A stretch of DNA of 64,000 bases, taken from contig JAPTHN010000006.1 of the NCBI GenBank assembly GCA_026936325.1, forward strand, positions 27,111,296 through 27,175,295. The letters run 5' to 3'. This document shows, piece by piece, positions 11,223 through 21,699 of this stretch. The notes under the pieces are model-generated. The model made no database searches, was not told the DNA's origin, and saw only the letters and a list, made by a program, of their open reading frames with translations. Numbering within the stretch: the first letter of the stretch is position 1; every line of letters starts with the position of its first letter. The DNA comes from Platynereis dumerilii (taxonomy: Eukaryota; Annelida; Polychaeta; Phyllodocida; Nereididae). Both the position numbers and the translations under genes were made by a program.

Positions 11223-14038
11223 GCCATGAAATCAACAAGATGTGCCCAATCAACAATAATAGACGCCAGCATTTCCACTGTATAGCCAACACTGGCCAAA
11301 CAGACTGCTACTTGACTAATTGCAAGGACTAGTGACGGTAGTAGCTTGGTACGTTGTAGCATCCCCCAGGTGCGATGGACATATTTTACCATCCCATGGA
11401 AGTAGGAAAGTTTTGCTCCCAACTGCTTGTGTCGGATGCTAGTATTTCACACAAGTTTACAAAAGCATGTGTGGTACACATAGTTTAATCAAAATAGACA
11501 ATGCCTCTTCAAAATGAATACAATGTACATCTTGTGATTACAAAGACCACTATGAAATAATCTTGTGACATCCCGAACTGCAGGCCCGACCCTTGCCACA
11601 GCAAACAGAGAGCAAACGACAAGACCATGCGAGAACTCTGCATCAACTCCCAACAAGAAAAAGGAGTAGCAGGCTACCACGATAAGCAGTAGATCAAGTC
11701 TGTGATAATATTTTTGTGACAGACTAGGCAGAAAGCAGCAGCCACCCAAGAGAAGAGTGTCTTGGAGGCAAGCAGTACGAAAAGTGGCACAGAGAAAGTG
11801 CAGACAAACAGGTTCTTCATCATCACAGTTTCTTCAGGCCCGTCTTAGGGCTCCAGTCACATCCTCCGTCTCTTGTTCACAGTGTCGAGAGACCCTGAGA
11901 AAGGGACTGGCTCAGTCGTGCTGCACAGAGTCTCACTGGTTGGCACTCTGAGGCTGTGTTGGGTAGCAGCTCAGGGTAGCACAGGGCAATGTTAAGTTTC
12001 TCTCTTGTAATCTTGACAAATGGAGTGACAAATAGATTTACCCCTATGATGGGTCTCCCCTTTTTTCGGAACCTCTAAGAATCATCTGAAATCACTTTTT
12101 GACAGCAAGATTTATTACAAGAGGCAAGTGCAACCTCCAAACACTTTCACTAAGATGGGCCATCTGACATAAAAAGTGTCCCTCATATAATACATATTCT
12201 GCATCACAAAAACATTTCTTGAGCTTACAGACTGTCCGTTTCTAGCCTTTTTACATCCTAAAATAGATTGATCATGATTTATTTATACATATAAGCAATC
12301 TATCTATTGGTAGATATAACGGAGGCAGACAAACAGTTATCTGTCAACCCAGATATTGGTTGTGGTAACCAAATATTAATTACTTCTCAACCATTATCTT
12401 GCAGGTGACATCCAATCTTCCTTTACACTAAGATTGCTTGTCTGTTGACCAACATGTCTGTTGACCAACACTGACATTACAATCACACACTGATTATGAT
12501 ACATGTACCTATTTTCTGAAAATTTCCAAATTTAAATGGAAATCCAGCTTATAAAAGCCGAAGAGTATTTACATGTAACTCTCCAAATGATGATAGCTTC
12601 AATAGCTTGCTACGCATCATCAGTAATGTAAATATCAAATTTAAAGGTCATACAGTAAGTTAGAATACTGGCAACTATGCCATACTACATTTGTGCAGAT
12701 GACATAAATACGTGTTTGAAAATAAAACAAGTTTTTCAAAGCTTAACACAACTTTTCAACCATACAAGAACACATGGCAATGGCATGTCAAATATCATTA
12801 AGGAAAAACCAAGCAAACACTTTCCTTCCCAGTGAAGCTTTTATCTCACTTCACTTCTGAAGCTGCTTCGATTGGTACAAGGAAAATAAAGACTGGAACT
12901 ATGACTCCAAAAACACTAGCACACGTGAAATAGCACCAAGTCTAATTAAAGGGTTCTAACAAGAGTGAACAACGTTGAATTCAGGCTAATTGCCAACTGC
13001 ACGACTAATAAAGCGAGTTAAATACCAAGCATACGAGGCAGTCTCTTAATTATGCAAGAAACATTCTTCTTGTCAAATTGCTGCATGTCTGCATGGTTGC
13101 CATTAAGTCGACCTACTCCATAGCGATCATCCATAAGAAGCTGAGTTCTGTAACTACCTTCACAACCAGAATGACTGCAACACCCAATTTCACCATCATC
13201 TCTTTACCAATGTCACGTATTTGCATTCATCAACCAAACCCACCCCTCTCCTCTCAAAGCCAGGCCCCCTATGTGTTCAGGCCCTCCAGGCTGCTCCACA
13301 CCTTGGAGCCTTTCATAGTAGGATTCTTTGTGATGACTATGTACAACTGCTGTTGCAGTTACTACAAAGTTCACTGCGAGTCTGTTGCAGTTACATAAGA
13401 CTTGTATAGTATAGAATTTCACTTTAGAGTAATGATTCCAATAATTTCAGTGTTGGTATCTAGTTGACTGACCACCACAGAACTCTGGCAGAGTCATTTG
13501 TTGCCAACCTGGTAATGGAGAATCAGCCCACAGGGTCACCTTATGATTGCTGGCATACAGGTAGAATTTCCAGCAAAGAGTCACTAATACATTAGGGTGG
13601 GTCATTCAATCTTCAATCACAGCCCATGCATAATTTCAATCCAAATTGATGTCTTGGGATGAATCAAAGTGAAAAAGTGGTTTAATATCTTCAGAATGAA
13701 GAATTGGTTTAATATTTCCGAGCAGCTCAAATCCATAATACTTCCAACAAAAGGCTGTAGATTAAAATGATGAGCAGAGCAATTGAAAAGTGAAAAAGAA
13801 TGATTGCTTCCTTCAAGAAGTGATTGCACAACTCCGTTCAACCAGGGCTTTTCATCACAACATGATCTATTGTCGAGGCAACCATCTCTTCCATGTGCCC
13901 ACTGTTGAGCATGGAGACTGTTGGAGAGTGCTTGTTGTTCATTCATTAAAAAATCATAGATGGCAGAAATTCGCCGAAGGCTCTCTTGTCCAGCATGTCA
14001 TATATCGACAGTCTATTGACTATGCGCATATGTATATT

Positions 14039-14462
14039 TAAATCTGAGAATTTGTGAAATTTCTACTAGTGATGCTATAGAAGATGAACTACACTTTATT
14101 TGTAATTGCAAAGCATATGAAGAAATTATTTAATTCCGTTAATCTTTTGTTTCCTGAATTTAATGATATGTCTATGGAAGAAAAATTCATTCATTTGTTT
14201 GAGAAACAATGAAAAAATGTGTCTGTATATATAGAAAAAGCATGGGAACTTAGAAAACATATATTATATAACTAGTAATACTGTATTTCTTAAAATGTTA
14301 TATATGTAAATTTATATAGCCACCTGGTGATTTTTATTGAGTGTGATTTGAAGTGGCAGATAATCCCCTGAGAGGTTGGGTGCCACCTATATTTTTGTGT
14401 GATTATGTCTGTATATGTTAATTGTACCTGTCACTATAAAATAAAAGTCAATCAATCAATCA
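14039..14462 (+). mobile_element. LINE 3' fragment (CR1/L2-like) with (CAAT)n tail
   Basis: From 14,047 the frame reads RICEISTSDAIE and then EDELHFICNCKAYEEI, the acidic/His/Cys motif found near the C-terminus of CR1/L2-type LINE proteins. A change of frame near 14,130 is followed by NLLFPEFNDMSMEEKFIHLF, then a stop, then KAWELRKHIL, so at least two breaks separate recognisable LINE pieces. The 3' untranslated part ends ATAAAAGTCAATCAATCAAT. A short duplication, ATATT, flanks it (14,034-14,038 and 14,463-14,467). The partner block lacks the insertion at about 60,761-60,770. It is 5'-truncated and dead. Confidence 0.85.
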
Positions 14463-14775
14463 ATATTATGACCCTTACCCAGCTTGGCAAAGCTTGTATC
14501 ATTTGCAATTAAAGTTTAAGCACCATGTCGAGGCAAATGGGACCCAAAGGTTGGCAGAAAGTTTTGCGGCAACACAAGACCATCTGCATCAACCTAATGG
14601 CAGCCAGATCCAATTGTGGGTCATGAAACATCAATGTGGTCACTGTACATGTAGGTCAGGCCGACTGCTTCCTCAACAGATGTCAAGCTACAAAAGCCAC
14701 CAAAGTTCCTTCTCTCCATGGCCAAGCGGAAATATCAGTATAAGACCAAGAAAGACCCGTAGATTGCGCCAGCTA

Positions 14776-16350
14776 TAATGTAACAGTTCAGGTTAATCTG
14801 CTGATATAAAAGCAGTTTACACCAACAGGTAGGCAGGGGTAGGTAAATGTTCAGATAAGATAGAAAAGGCAACCCAGTGAGACATAATAAGACAATAGAG
14901 ACTAAAAACATAATCCACATTTTCCCACATGGATCTGTCTCTGCTCAGCAAAAACATTGCATTACACGAATGTGTGTATCAAGAGGGGACTTCAGAAGGT
15001 CATCTGCAAATCTCAAGGGACATCTTGACAGGCGACAGCCGTACACTTGATCCAACTGCATGGCTGATGGACATGATGCCAGCAAAAATTGTGGTAGCGC
15101 ACTATCCAAGCCTCCTCTCAATGTGTCACATTAATTTGAAGTTACTGACCAATTTAACATTAAATGGTTGTCTTTAATGCCAACAATGAGCACCCATGAT
15201 GTCTTTATAGATTTAGACACATCAACTTCAAGCCAGTGGGGGGGCTGCGGATTCCCCAGGCCACAATTTGTCAATATCAGAAAAGGGTGAGAATTCAGTG
15301 AAGTTCACAAGAGGCATTGCCATTAAAATATTGCATGTGACTGAAGTCATACCACTTAGAAGTTATATTACTTTGCAGTTCTTAGAAATGTGAAGCCTAC
15401 TCAATTTTGCACACCAAGGGCACTGCTTCTTTGGGTTTCTGTCTTCCTGAAGAGATTAACATTTTCTTAATCAATGTATAATGGAACAGAATTCTACATC
15501 ATTATTTACTTATGCCAGCAGGCTAAGCAACAAGGATCATGAAGCTGAACTTATTTCATTGATTCACAGGAATTTTCTTCCATAACAAGCTATGTCAATT
15601 CCTGTGATGATTTCCATGAAACTTCGCAGTGAAATTTCTGAATATATATGTAAAGCAATTTGCTAATCAGCATAATGATTTACACTTATATCAGTGATGC
15701 AGAAAACCAAAGGAATATGAGAAATGTCATGCCTGATAGCTTCAATGTCGCATTACACTTATTTTGTGTATCATTGGAAAACGAGAAGGCTGCACCTGGT
15801 TTTATGTGTTGGCAAAAAGGGTATAAACATGAATGATATGTCATACCCCATTATACTCAGCATTATTTGACCATACAGAGCGTTATGTTCGTGACAGGAT
15901 ATAGGATGTTTTGAAAAAGATAATCACAAAATATATTTAAGGCTGGTAGGGGAAAGTGCTCGCTAAATTGGGGTCACTCTTTGGGATGCCCTTTTGTCTG
16001 TACATGCGCTATGAGACTTATATGGGAAGCTATGGTGGTCAATGTTACAGCAAGATATCAGGAAATTGCTTATGAGAAAAGTGATATTGCATGGTAGCTA
16101 TTGCCTTGTCTGATTGTCTGAAGGCCTCTCCAATCCTTCAATTGTAATTGTAATTGTAATTGTAAATACTCTCAGTCATGCACTGCAATGCAGGCACGAA
16201 ATTCGTGGTGAGCCTTCCACAATGATACAGCTCAGGGCAGCCATAGAACGGCGCCCATGGGCAGAGACTAGAGGAACATTGCCCAAGGTTGCCTCCCAGA
16301 TTTGGCTTAGAGTAGCAAGTTGGCTCACAAAGCCACTGGTGGCCATCATT
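14776..16350. other. Copy A-only 1.6-kb stretch
   Basis: Copy B joins the match of 14,775 directly to the match of about 16,355 (near 61,070-61,085), so this segment is either an insertion in A or a deletion in B. I find no inverted ends or clear target duplication. It contains a short (ATTGTA)n microsatellite at 16,141-16,164. The frames in it are short and unconserved. No function can be given. Confidence 0.55.
16141..16164 (+). repeat. (ATTGTA)n microsatellite
   Basis: Four consecutive 6-base units are seen. Confidence 0.95.
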
Positions 16351-16589
16351 AATAAAGATCAAATGCAGCCTTTGACTTGAAGGAGGCAGACGTCACTTCA
16401 AAGTTCTGGTGCCCTGTGTTGACTTTTTCACCAGTAACTGTCGATATGATACTACAATATCGGGCTGAATATTTCGATAGAATGGTGGAATTTACATCTC
16501 AAACTCAGTACCAAGAAAGATTACTTCTCATAACTTAAAATTGTCAATGCATTAAAAGACTAGCATGGGGTCAAAATGTTGATATGATC

Positions 16590-17000
16590 TGAGGATATTC
16601 ATCAGTATGCCAACTTTATCAAATCGTTCAGCTTACGTGGTTATTGTACAATGGACAAAACTCCGAAGAGAGATTTCCCCCTCACGTAAGTGCTCAAGAC
16701 ATGAAGAGGAGAATCCCATTTAGATGATTTGCTAAACATGACTGGGGTTTGTCACCATAGCATCAACAATGGCAACTAGCCCATTTCAGGTTTATTCTGC
16801 AGCAAATTTGAGGAGCAATTTTGGGATTCGGGGACGTTATATGGCAAACCATTTTCCACTCGGGGTCCCTGATTATGCAGAATCAATCAGCAGAATGGCA
16901 GACGAGACAATGCCCATTGATTACCAATGTCGGTGTGGCATCGCATAAATTGCCACGACATCACCGCACTTAGTCTTCTTCATGTTATTCACTGTGGCCA
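16590..17000 (+). repeat. Segment inverted in copy B
   Basis: The stretch matches the reverse complement of 62,240-62,640. Landmarks include GGTTATTGTACAATGG (about 16,640-16,655), GGGTTTGTCACC (about 16,745) and CTTAGTCTTCTTCATG (about 16,970-16,985), which appear in the opposite order and strand in copy B. The remainder of copy A up to 18,545 has no clear partner in B and shows no nameable feature. Confidence 0.75.
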
Positions 17001-18544
17001 GGTATCAGACAGAGGATACATGATAGCCATGTTATCCACATCTGTCTAAAAACAGTTCTTCTTGCAAGGATGTCATTCACTTCTTTGCAGCATTTTTCCT
17101 CAGCATCATTTTCCATTAACCCTTTGTGAAAGCTGTTCACAAGTTTCAGCCATAAACTGAGATAAAATGTGGTAATTGCCTGATGCAAATATCACTGCAT
17201 TAAGGCCACTTATATTGAGTTTATATGGCTGAGCAAATCACATCTGTTTGGCATGTCACCCCTTCCACTCCTTCCACGGGAGGTTCATAGGAGAGAGGTA
17301 CAATGTATTGATTGTGTTGATAGGTGTTCAATCCATACACAAGATAGAGCAGTGGAGAAAGGGGGCTGACCTAGGGACACCAATACTGTCCAGAGGTGAT
17401 TTGTCCAGCTGGCCCTGGGGCCCCACAGATCACCTACAAATGCCCTCATATGGTCCAAGGATGCCCTCTCAGCCCCATTCAGACACACTGATCTCACCCT
17501 GGTCCTTTTGGTCATTTTCCCACATCCATAGACAGGACTATCTTGAGACCAGTTCCACAGTGCCCGCTATGCCGATGAGACTTGGGTGGCAGCGGGGTTG
17601 CTTTGCCATCCAAAATTTCATACAAGGTAATTGCATTAGTTTCCCTTCTTTTTATGAAGACAGGACAACACTTGCCCAAGCGGCCTAATTGCATTTTACA
17701 CTCTGCTTGACACAACAGACCAACACAACGCAACTGCTGATAGGGTGGGTTCCTACGTTTTATTGAGACACCACCTGATTAACCTGCCAGGTCCTGCCCA
17801 CTCGATCTTGCGCGATGTGCTCAGAAAAATCTCTTCAGCGGTTGCAGCCTGGTCAGTTTTATTGAAATCTCTTCAGAAAAAAAAAGGAGTAGGTTACTCG
17901 TCTGCTACAGCTATACTTAGGGCTTGCATGCTCTTATTGGTCCTTCAGAAATGTTATTTATGCAGATAACAGCACTTTTACTAGCTACAAATTGATCGAG
18001 TGGAGCCTGATTTTTTCATTCAAGTCCAGAATTGAGTGCTAGGGCTGCAAGTCCCTCCTTCTAACTTCATATCTCTGCGACAATAACTTTTCTCGGCGAT
18101 ACTAGAAGAAAGAAAGAGAATAGCTAGATGGTATATTCTGGTATGATGTGATTTGCAATAATCCTGCCAATATACCCTTCTGCAGATCTCATACTTGCTG
18201 AGTTGTGGATTCTTTCTTTTTTGTAGACGTCCTAATGCCAGGAACAGCTGGTGGCCCCTGCGCCAAGACATCAGACCAGAATGCCGCTGCAAGGGTTGCT
18301 TGTCATATACGCCTCACCTTCACTCCTTTCATTCATTTCCCCCACAGTCTCTCTAGCAGCCTCTCTGTCAAGTTCAATTGATGTATTAAAACACATTTCC
18401 TCACCTTGCCCTCAGCCGTATAGCAGAAGCACCAAAATCCCCTTCATTGCAACAACCATACTTGGGACTCCTTGCAGCTTTGGTAGGAATTGGCACTACT
18501 TGGCATTACACTCAGCATCACCTGCCATGGACTTCGCTTTCATG

Positions 18545-18880
18545 GTGACATGAATATATGCCAAGAAAACTATAACCATACATAGACAAAGAGCAGTTAC
18601 TTCCATTTGTATGCCTGCAATACGGGAATGCTGAATAGTGCAATTATTGGGTCCCTCCCAGTACATTTACAGACCAAATGTTGTTCCAACACAAAAACAT
18701 CTCTCCATTTTCTGTAACCAGTTGATGGTAACAACAGTTTGGTTAACACAGAAAAGTTCCCTTTTCTGTTCTATTTAAAAATTACGCTAGGCTCATTCAA
18801 GAAGATGATTGCTGTAGTGTAGGAGTATTGCTCTTTTCCCAGAAAACAGCAGCTGGGTCCAAACAATAAGCCAAATGGAA
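18545..18880 (+). repeat. Last direct island shared with copy B
   Basis: The stretch matches 61,850-62,100. Shared landmarks are ACAAAGAGCA, CCATTTTCTGT, TCTATTTAAAAAT, AGTATTGCTCTTT and CCAAACAAT. It is interrupted in copy A by the left arm of the inverted repeat at 18,597-18,661. Confidence 0.7.
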
Positions 18881-19051
18881 GAGTCCTGATAGAAAGCTAG
18901 GTTTGAACTGTTACCATCCGAGTGGTCTCTGACCAAAAAACAGTTCAAGCAATGTTCGAAGTATTTACGCCATTTCAGCCGACTTCCTGGGAGGGACCCA
19001 ATAATTGCACTATTCAGCATTCCCATATTGCAGGCATACAAATGGAAGTAA
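18597..19051. repeat. Pair of 65-bp inverted arms around old sequence
   Basis: The left arm, 18,597-18,661, and the right arm, 18,987-19,051, are reverse complements over about 65 bases with one mismatch (ACGGG against ATGGG). The arms begin TTACTTCCATTTG and contain TGCCTGCAATA and TTGGGTCCCTCCCAG. Part of the 325 bases between them aligns with copy B, so this is not simply one inserted element. The arms are far more alike than copies A and B are, which points to a recent inverted duplication. Copy B lacks the left arm, so that arm is probably the new one. Confidence 0.85.
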
Positions 19052-20632
19052 AACCATGAATATAAATCAGAAGACTGGTAGTCAATAGCTCCACGATTAT
19101 GTTAACACTTGTCGCAGACAAAGTTTTCTTACTTTTGCAAACAAACTCTGGGGAACTGATTGATGGAATGAAGTCAGGTCAATGGAGTCTAGTTTCGGTG
19201 CATCTATATTCCATAAGTGTATGATTATCAACATTCACAGGCAAGATATATGCAATGTTAGAGCTTGATAGAGGCCAGCCAAGCAAAGAGCTAATATGAA
19301 ATTCTCTGTAAAAAAAGAGAGCACTTTTAAAATAGGGAGGAGACTCTGAGTGGAGACTCTGGGAGGATCGGGTGGAGGTTAGGAGACTTGAGCACCTGAG
19401 TGGGGTGGAAAGGACAACCAGGCAACTATGAAGGGCCAGGCTCCCCTTGCGAAACTGAGCTAACCTGGAGCATGTGGAGAGGTTGGCTAACCCAGAGAAG
19501 CTGCCCAGCGGAGGCCAGCCAAGCTAAGAGCAGGACAGAGGTCACCCAGGGAAGCCCAACCAAACAAGAGCCAGGCAAAGGTCCAGCCAAGGGCCAAAGG
19601 CGACCATACCTCAAATTACAAGACGCTGACTGAGCCAGGCTCATCTGATAGACCGCACCTTTCCTTCGCCCAGGGTTAGGTTTACCAGACCTTCCCTTTG
19701 CCGCCCTTTATCACCACCAGAAGCGAGGCCTCCGCCTTCTTGGCTCCCGTGTCACTTCAGAACGTGATCCACTTTAGTCACTGAGACTTGCTCTTCACAG
19801 TCCTAAGCAAATCTGCAATGAGTGCTCCATGAGTCCTCAGTAGATTCTCAATGAGTCCTTAAGATTGCTGCTTCTACTTGTAGCTCATTTGTCATTTCTA
19901 TTCCCTAATGGTCACAAGAATACTCCCCGTAGTAGATATTACGGGATCCACACAAGGAGACTCAAGATGCGCCAATCTACAAATAGTGAGTAAAAGGTTT
20001 CTCCCAAGACTAAAGGAAACCGATGTAGGGTCATAAGGAGCTTAATTAAGTATATCGTTAAGGAAGGACCATCAGCTGGTTGATCCCCATTGTGTCTCCA
20101 ATGGGCCCCTTGTGGCTCTATAACAACAGTCTCCCGACAGCCACACAGCACAGCATAATAGCACAGCCATAAAACAGAGCACCACCCTCCCCATCCAGCA
20201 CCATTAAGCGGAGTACCATACAGTTAATATGTCGCCAGAAAAGGCTTATTGGCGATAATAAGCAGTGAGGTCAAAGAACACCTGCCATCCTGAAAATTCC
20301 CAGATATCAACCACAATCCATCATTTTATCAATTACATCATAACCACTGCCTCAGCCTATTCACTATCGAGGTCACTCAGGTCATATGCCTCACATCTGA
20401 GATTGAAATACACAAACTTAGAAATACACAAACTTTGCAAAAGGCTTACAGGGCAATCTCAATGTAACAGCGAACCTTGGATTAGCAATTTGAAATTGGA
20501 TGCAGTGATGAAAGAAACAAACAAACATTTATTATCCTGCAGTACACACTTCATCTTGCAATATTAATATGCACAATAACAGATCACATCGACAACAATA
20601 CTAAGTATAAACATAACGGCAATGCCAGGTGT
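19052..20632. other. Unassigned stretch with a GC- and purine-rich patch
   Basis: No gene is recognised. From about 19,320 to 19,640 the plus strand is unusually GC- and purine-rich, with imperfectly repeated AGGCCAGCCAAG (19,271 and 19,511) and GAGACTCTG units. Overlapping frames of 77 and 72 codons lie on opposite strands there and are probably by-products of composition. From 19,800 to 19,870 there are repeated ATGAGTCCT pieces. The rest holds nothing I can name. Confidence 0.4.
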
Positions 20633-20638
20633 ACACAA

Positions 20639-20851
20639 AGGTAAAGGTAAAGGTAAAGGGAGTTTTATTTAACGTGGGTAGCCAAGCTAAGTCAGTGACT
20701 TGTTTCCAGTTGGGTCCACGGCGCCTCCAATTTTACGTCTGATGCGAACGACGATGTCGTGGAATGACATGATGGCCAGCCTGGGGATTGAACCCGGGTC
20801 CCTCACTTGTGAGGCGAGCGCTCTACTGACTGAACTATCAGGGCTGACTAA
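20639..20851 (-). mobile_element. tRNA-derived SINE, minus strand
   Basis: Read on the minus strand, the head has TAGTTCAGTCAGTAGAGCG (polymerase III box A-like) and GGGTTCAATCCC (box B-like). Between them is an anticodon-arm-like part with the loop CTCACAA, which would read as valine CAC. The body continues about 130 bases past the tRNA-like part and ends in a (TTTACC)n tail, seen on the plus strand as GGTAAAGGTAAAGGTAAAGG at 20,640-20,659. ACACAA occurs on both sides (20,633-20,638 and 20,852-20,857) and may be the target duplication. The long body and tail make it a SINE rather than a tRNA gene. Confidence 0.85.
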
Positions 20852-21250
20852 ACACAACAGCATCATATACATGTAGGCTACAGTTGATTTTCAAACATGT
20901 CCACATTATAATTCATTAGCTTGCAAGGGTCATTACATAAAGATATCTGTCCAAAGCACTGGGAGAGAAGTAAGGCCTCTTAGCTTAGCCACCCAGGATG
21001 TTTCTATGTCTTGTACAACTCTTGCATCTATCTCACAAATTCGTGGGGACCATTCCAGCTCAGTTGTCACAAATGTTGCGAAATGAGTTGAAGCGATGAG
21101 GACAAATGCCTCCATCCCTTGGTTCTCTCACATGTCTTCTTTAGCCTAAGCTCTTCTTCACCAAACCCACTTTCTCTGCCACCTTTATCAAAGTCGTCCA
21201 CAAAGGCCGTTTCTCCTGCATTACTGCTCAGTGTTATTGCTAAGTACTCC

Positions 21251-21410
21251 CAGTGGCGTAACTAGGGGGTCGCGAATGGGGGGGGCACCTGGGGGGCACG
21301 CTATTCTCTGGGGGGGCACCCATAATACTAATTGTATATTTTAGCCAAGGTTGAAAAGTTCATATGTGGGGGCACCTTGGGGGGCACAGGTCCAGTATGG
21401 GGGGGCACTG
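21251..21410. mobile_element. 160-bp hAT-like MITE with CAGTGGCGTAAC start
   Basis: The element begins CAGTGGCGTAACTAGGG and ends GGGGGGGCACTG, flanked by a perfect 8-base duplication AGTACTCC (21,243-21,250 and 21,411-21,418). Only the outer CAGTG/CACTG is a clear inverted repeat; the right end lacks the rest of the left-end sequence. The interior has about five GGGGGCACC-like units. The 8-base duplication and CAGTGGCG start support hAT. It carries no gene. Confidence 0.85.
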
Positions 21411-21534
21411 AGTACTCCTGAAGCATTGCTGAAGCTTCTTGCAACTTACAAAACTGCTCACAGCTACGTCTTACAGATTGACCAAGGTCCATATAGCCCA
21501 GGGCCAAGCTTAGGGGTAGCCACCCAGAGAATCT

Positions 21535-21690
21535 GCTGAAGTGGGGTAGCATGTTGGGCTGCTAACTTGTGCGACGCAGGTTCAATTCTGGGCACCTCAT
21601 GACAGACAGATGTTTCATCTTGTCCCTAGAAAGCAGAAAGCCTCTTCATGCTGGTCTGCCTGTCACGTCTTATTAAGCCCAGTTAGTGAA
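21535..21690 (+). mobile_element. Probable tRNA-headed SINE fragment
   Basis: GTGGGGTAGCATGTTGGGC resembles box A, and GGTTCAATTCTGGGC about 30 bases later resembles box B. The sequence continues for over 100 bases without being a tRNA. The acceptor stem cannot be paired with confidence, and no tail or target duplication is clear. It differs from the SINE at 20,639-20,851. Confidence 0.5.
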
Positions 21691-21699
21691 TAAATACAG

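Larger units (their letters stand above)
450..18900 (+). repeat. Large paralogous block, copy A
   Basis: Matching islands occur in the same order in copy B (39,100-62,650). Examples are 540-720 with 39,185-39,365; 1,640-2,060 with 40,400-40,820; 3,400-3,960 with 41,580-42,130; 6,000-6,330 with 43,640-43,960; 7,480-9,840 with 49,900-52,580; 10,420-10,990 with 53,320-53,900; 11,230-13,770 with 53,915-56,850; 13,778-14,030 with 60,519-60,765; and 14,470-14,775 with 60,770-61,070. In one island (14,579-14,639 with 60,901-60,961) 58 of 61 bases agree; elsewhere agreement is lower and broken by indels not in multiples of three. The block therefore looks non-coding. Stretches of copy A not listed as elements (for example 2,060-2,690 and 7,000-7,480) show no feature I can name. 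Confidence 0.85.

Noticed and set aside
13213-13422. Overlapping frames of 62-106 codons on both strands
   Set aside because: Three overlapping frames in two registers and both strands, none kept in the copy B counterpart (about 56,060-56,340).
20775-20848. Possible tRNA-Val (CAC) gene on the minus strand
   Set aside because: Box A, box B and the anticodon loop are tRNA-like, but about 130 further bases and a (TTTACC)n tail follow, so it is a SINE head.
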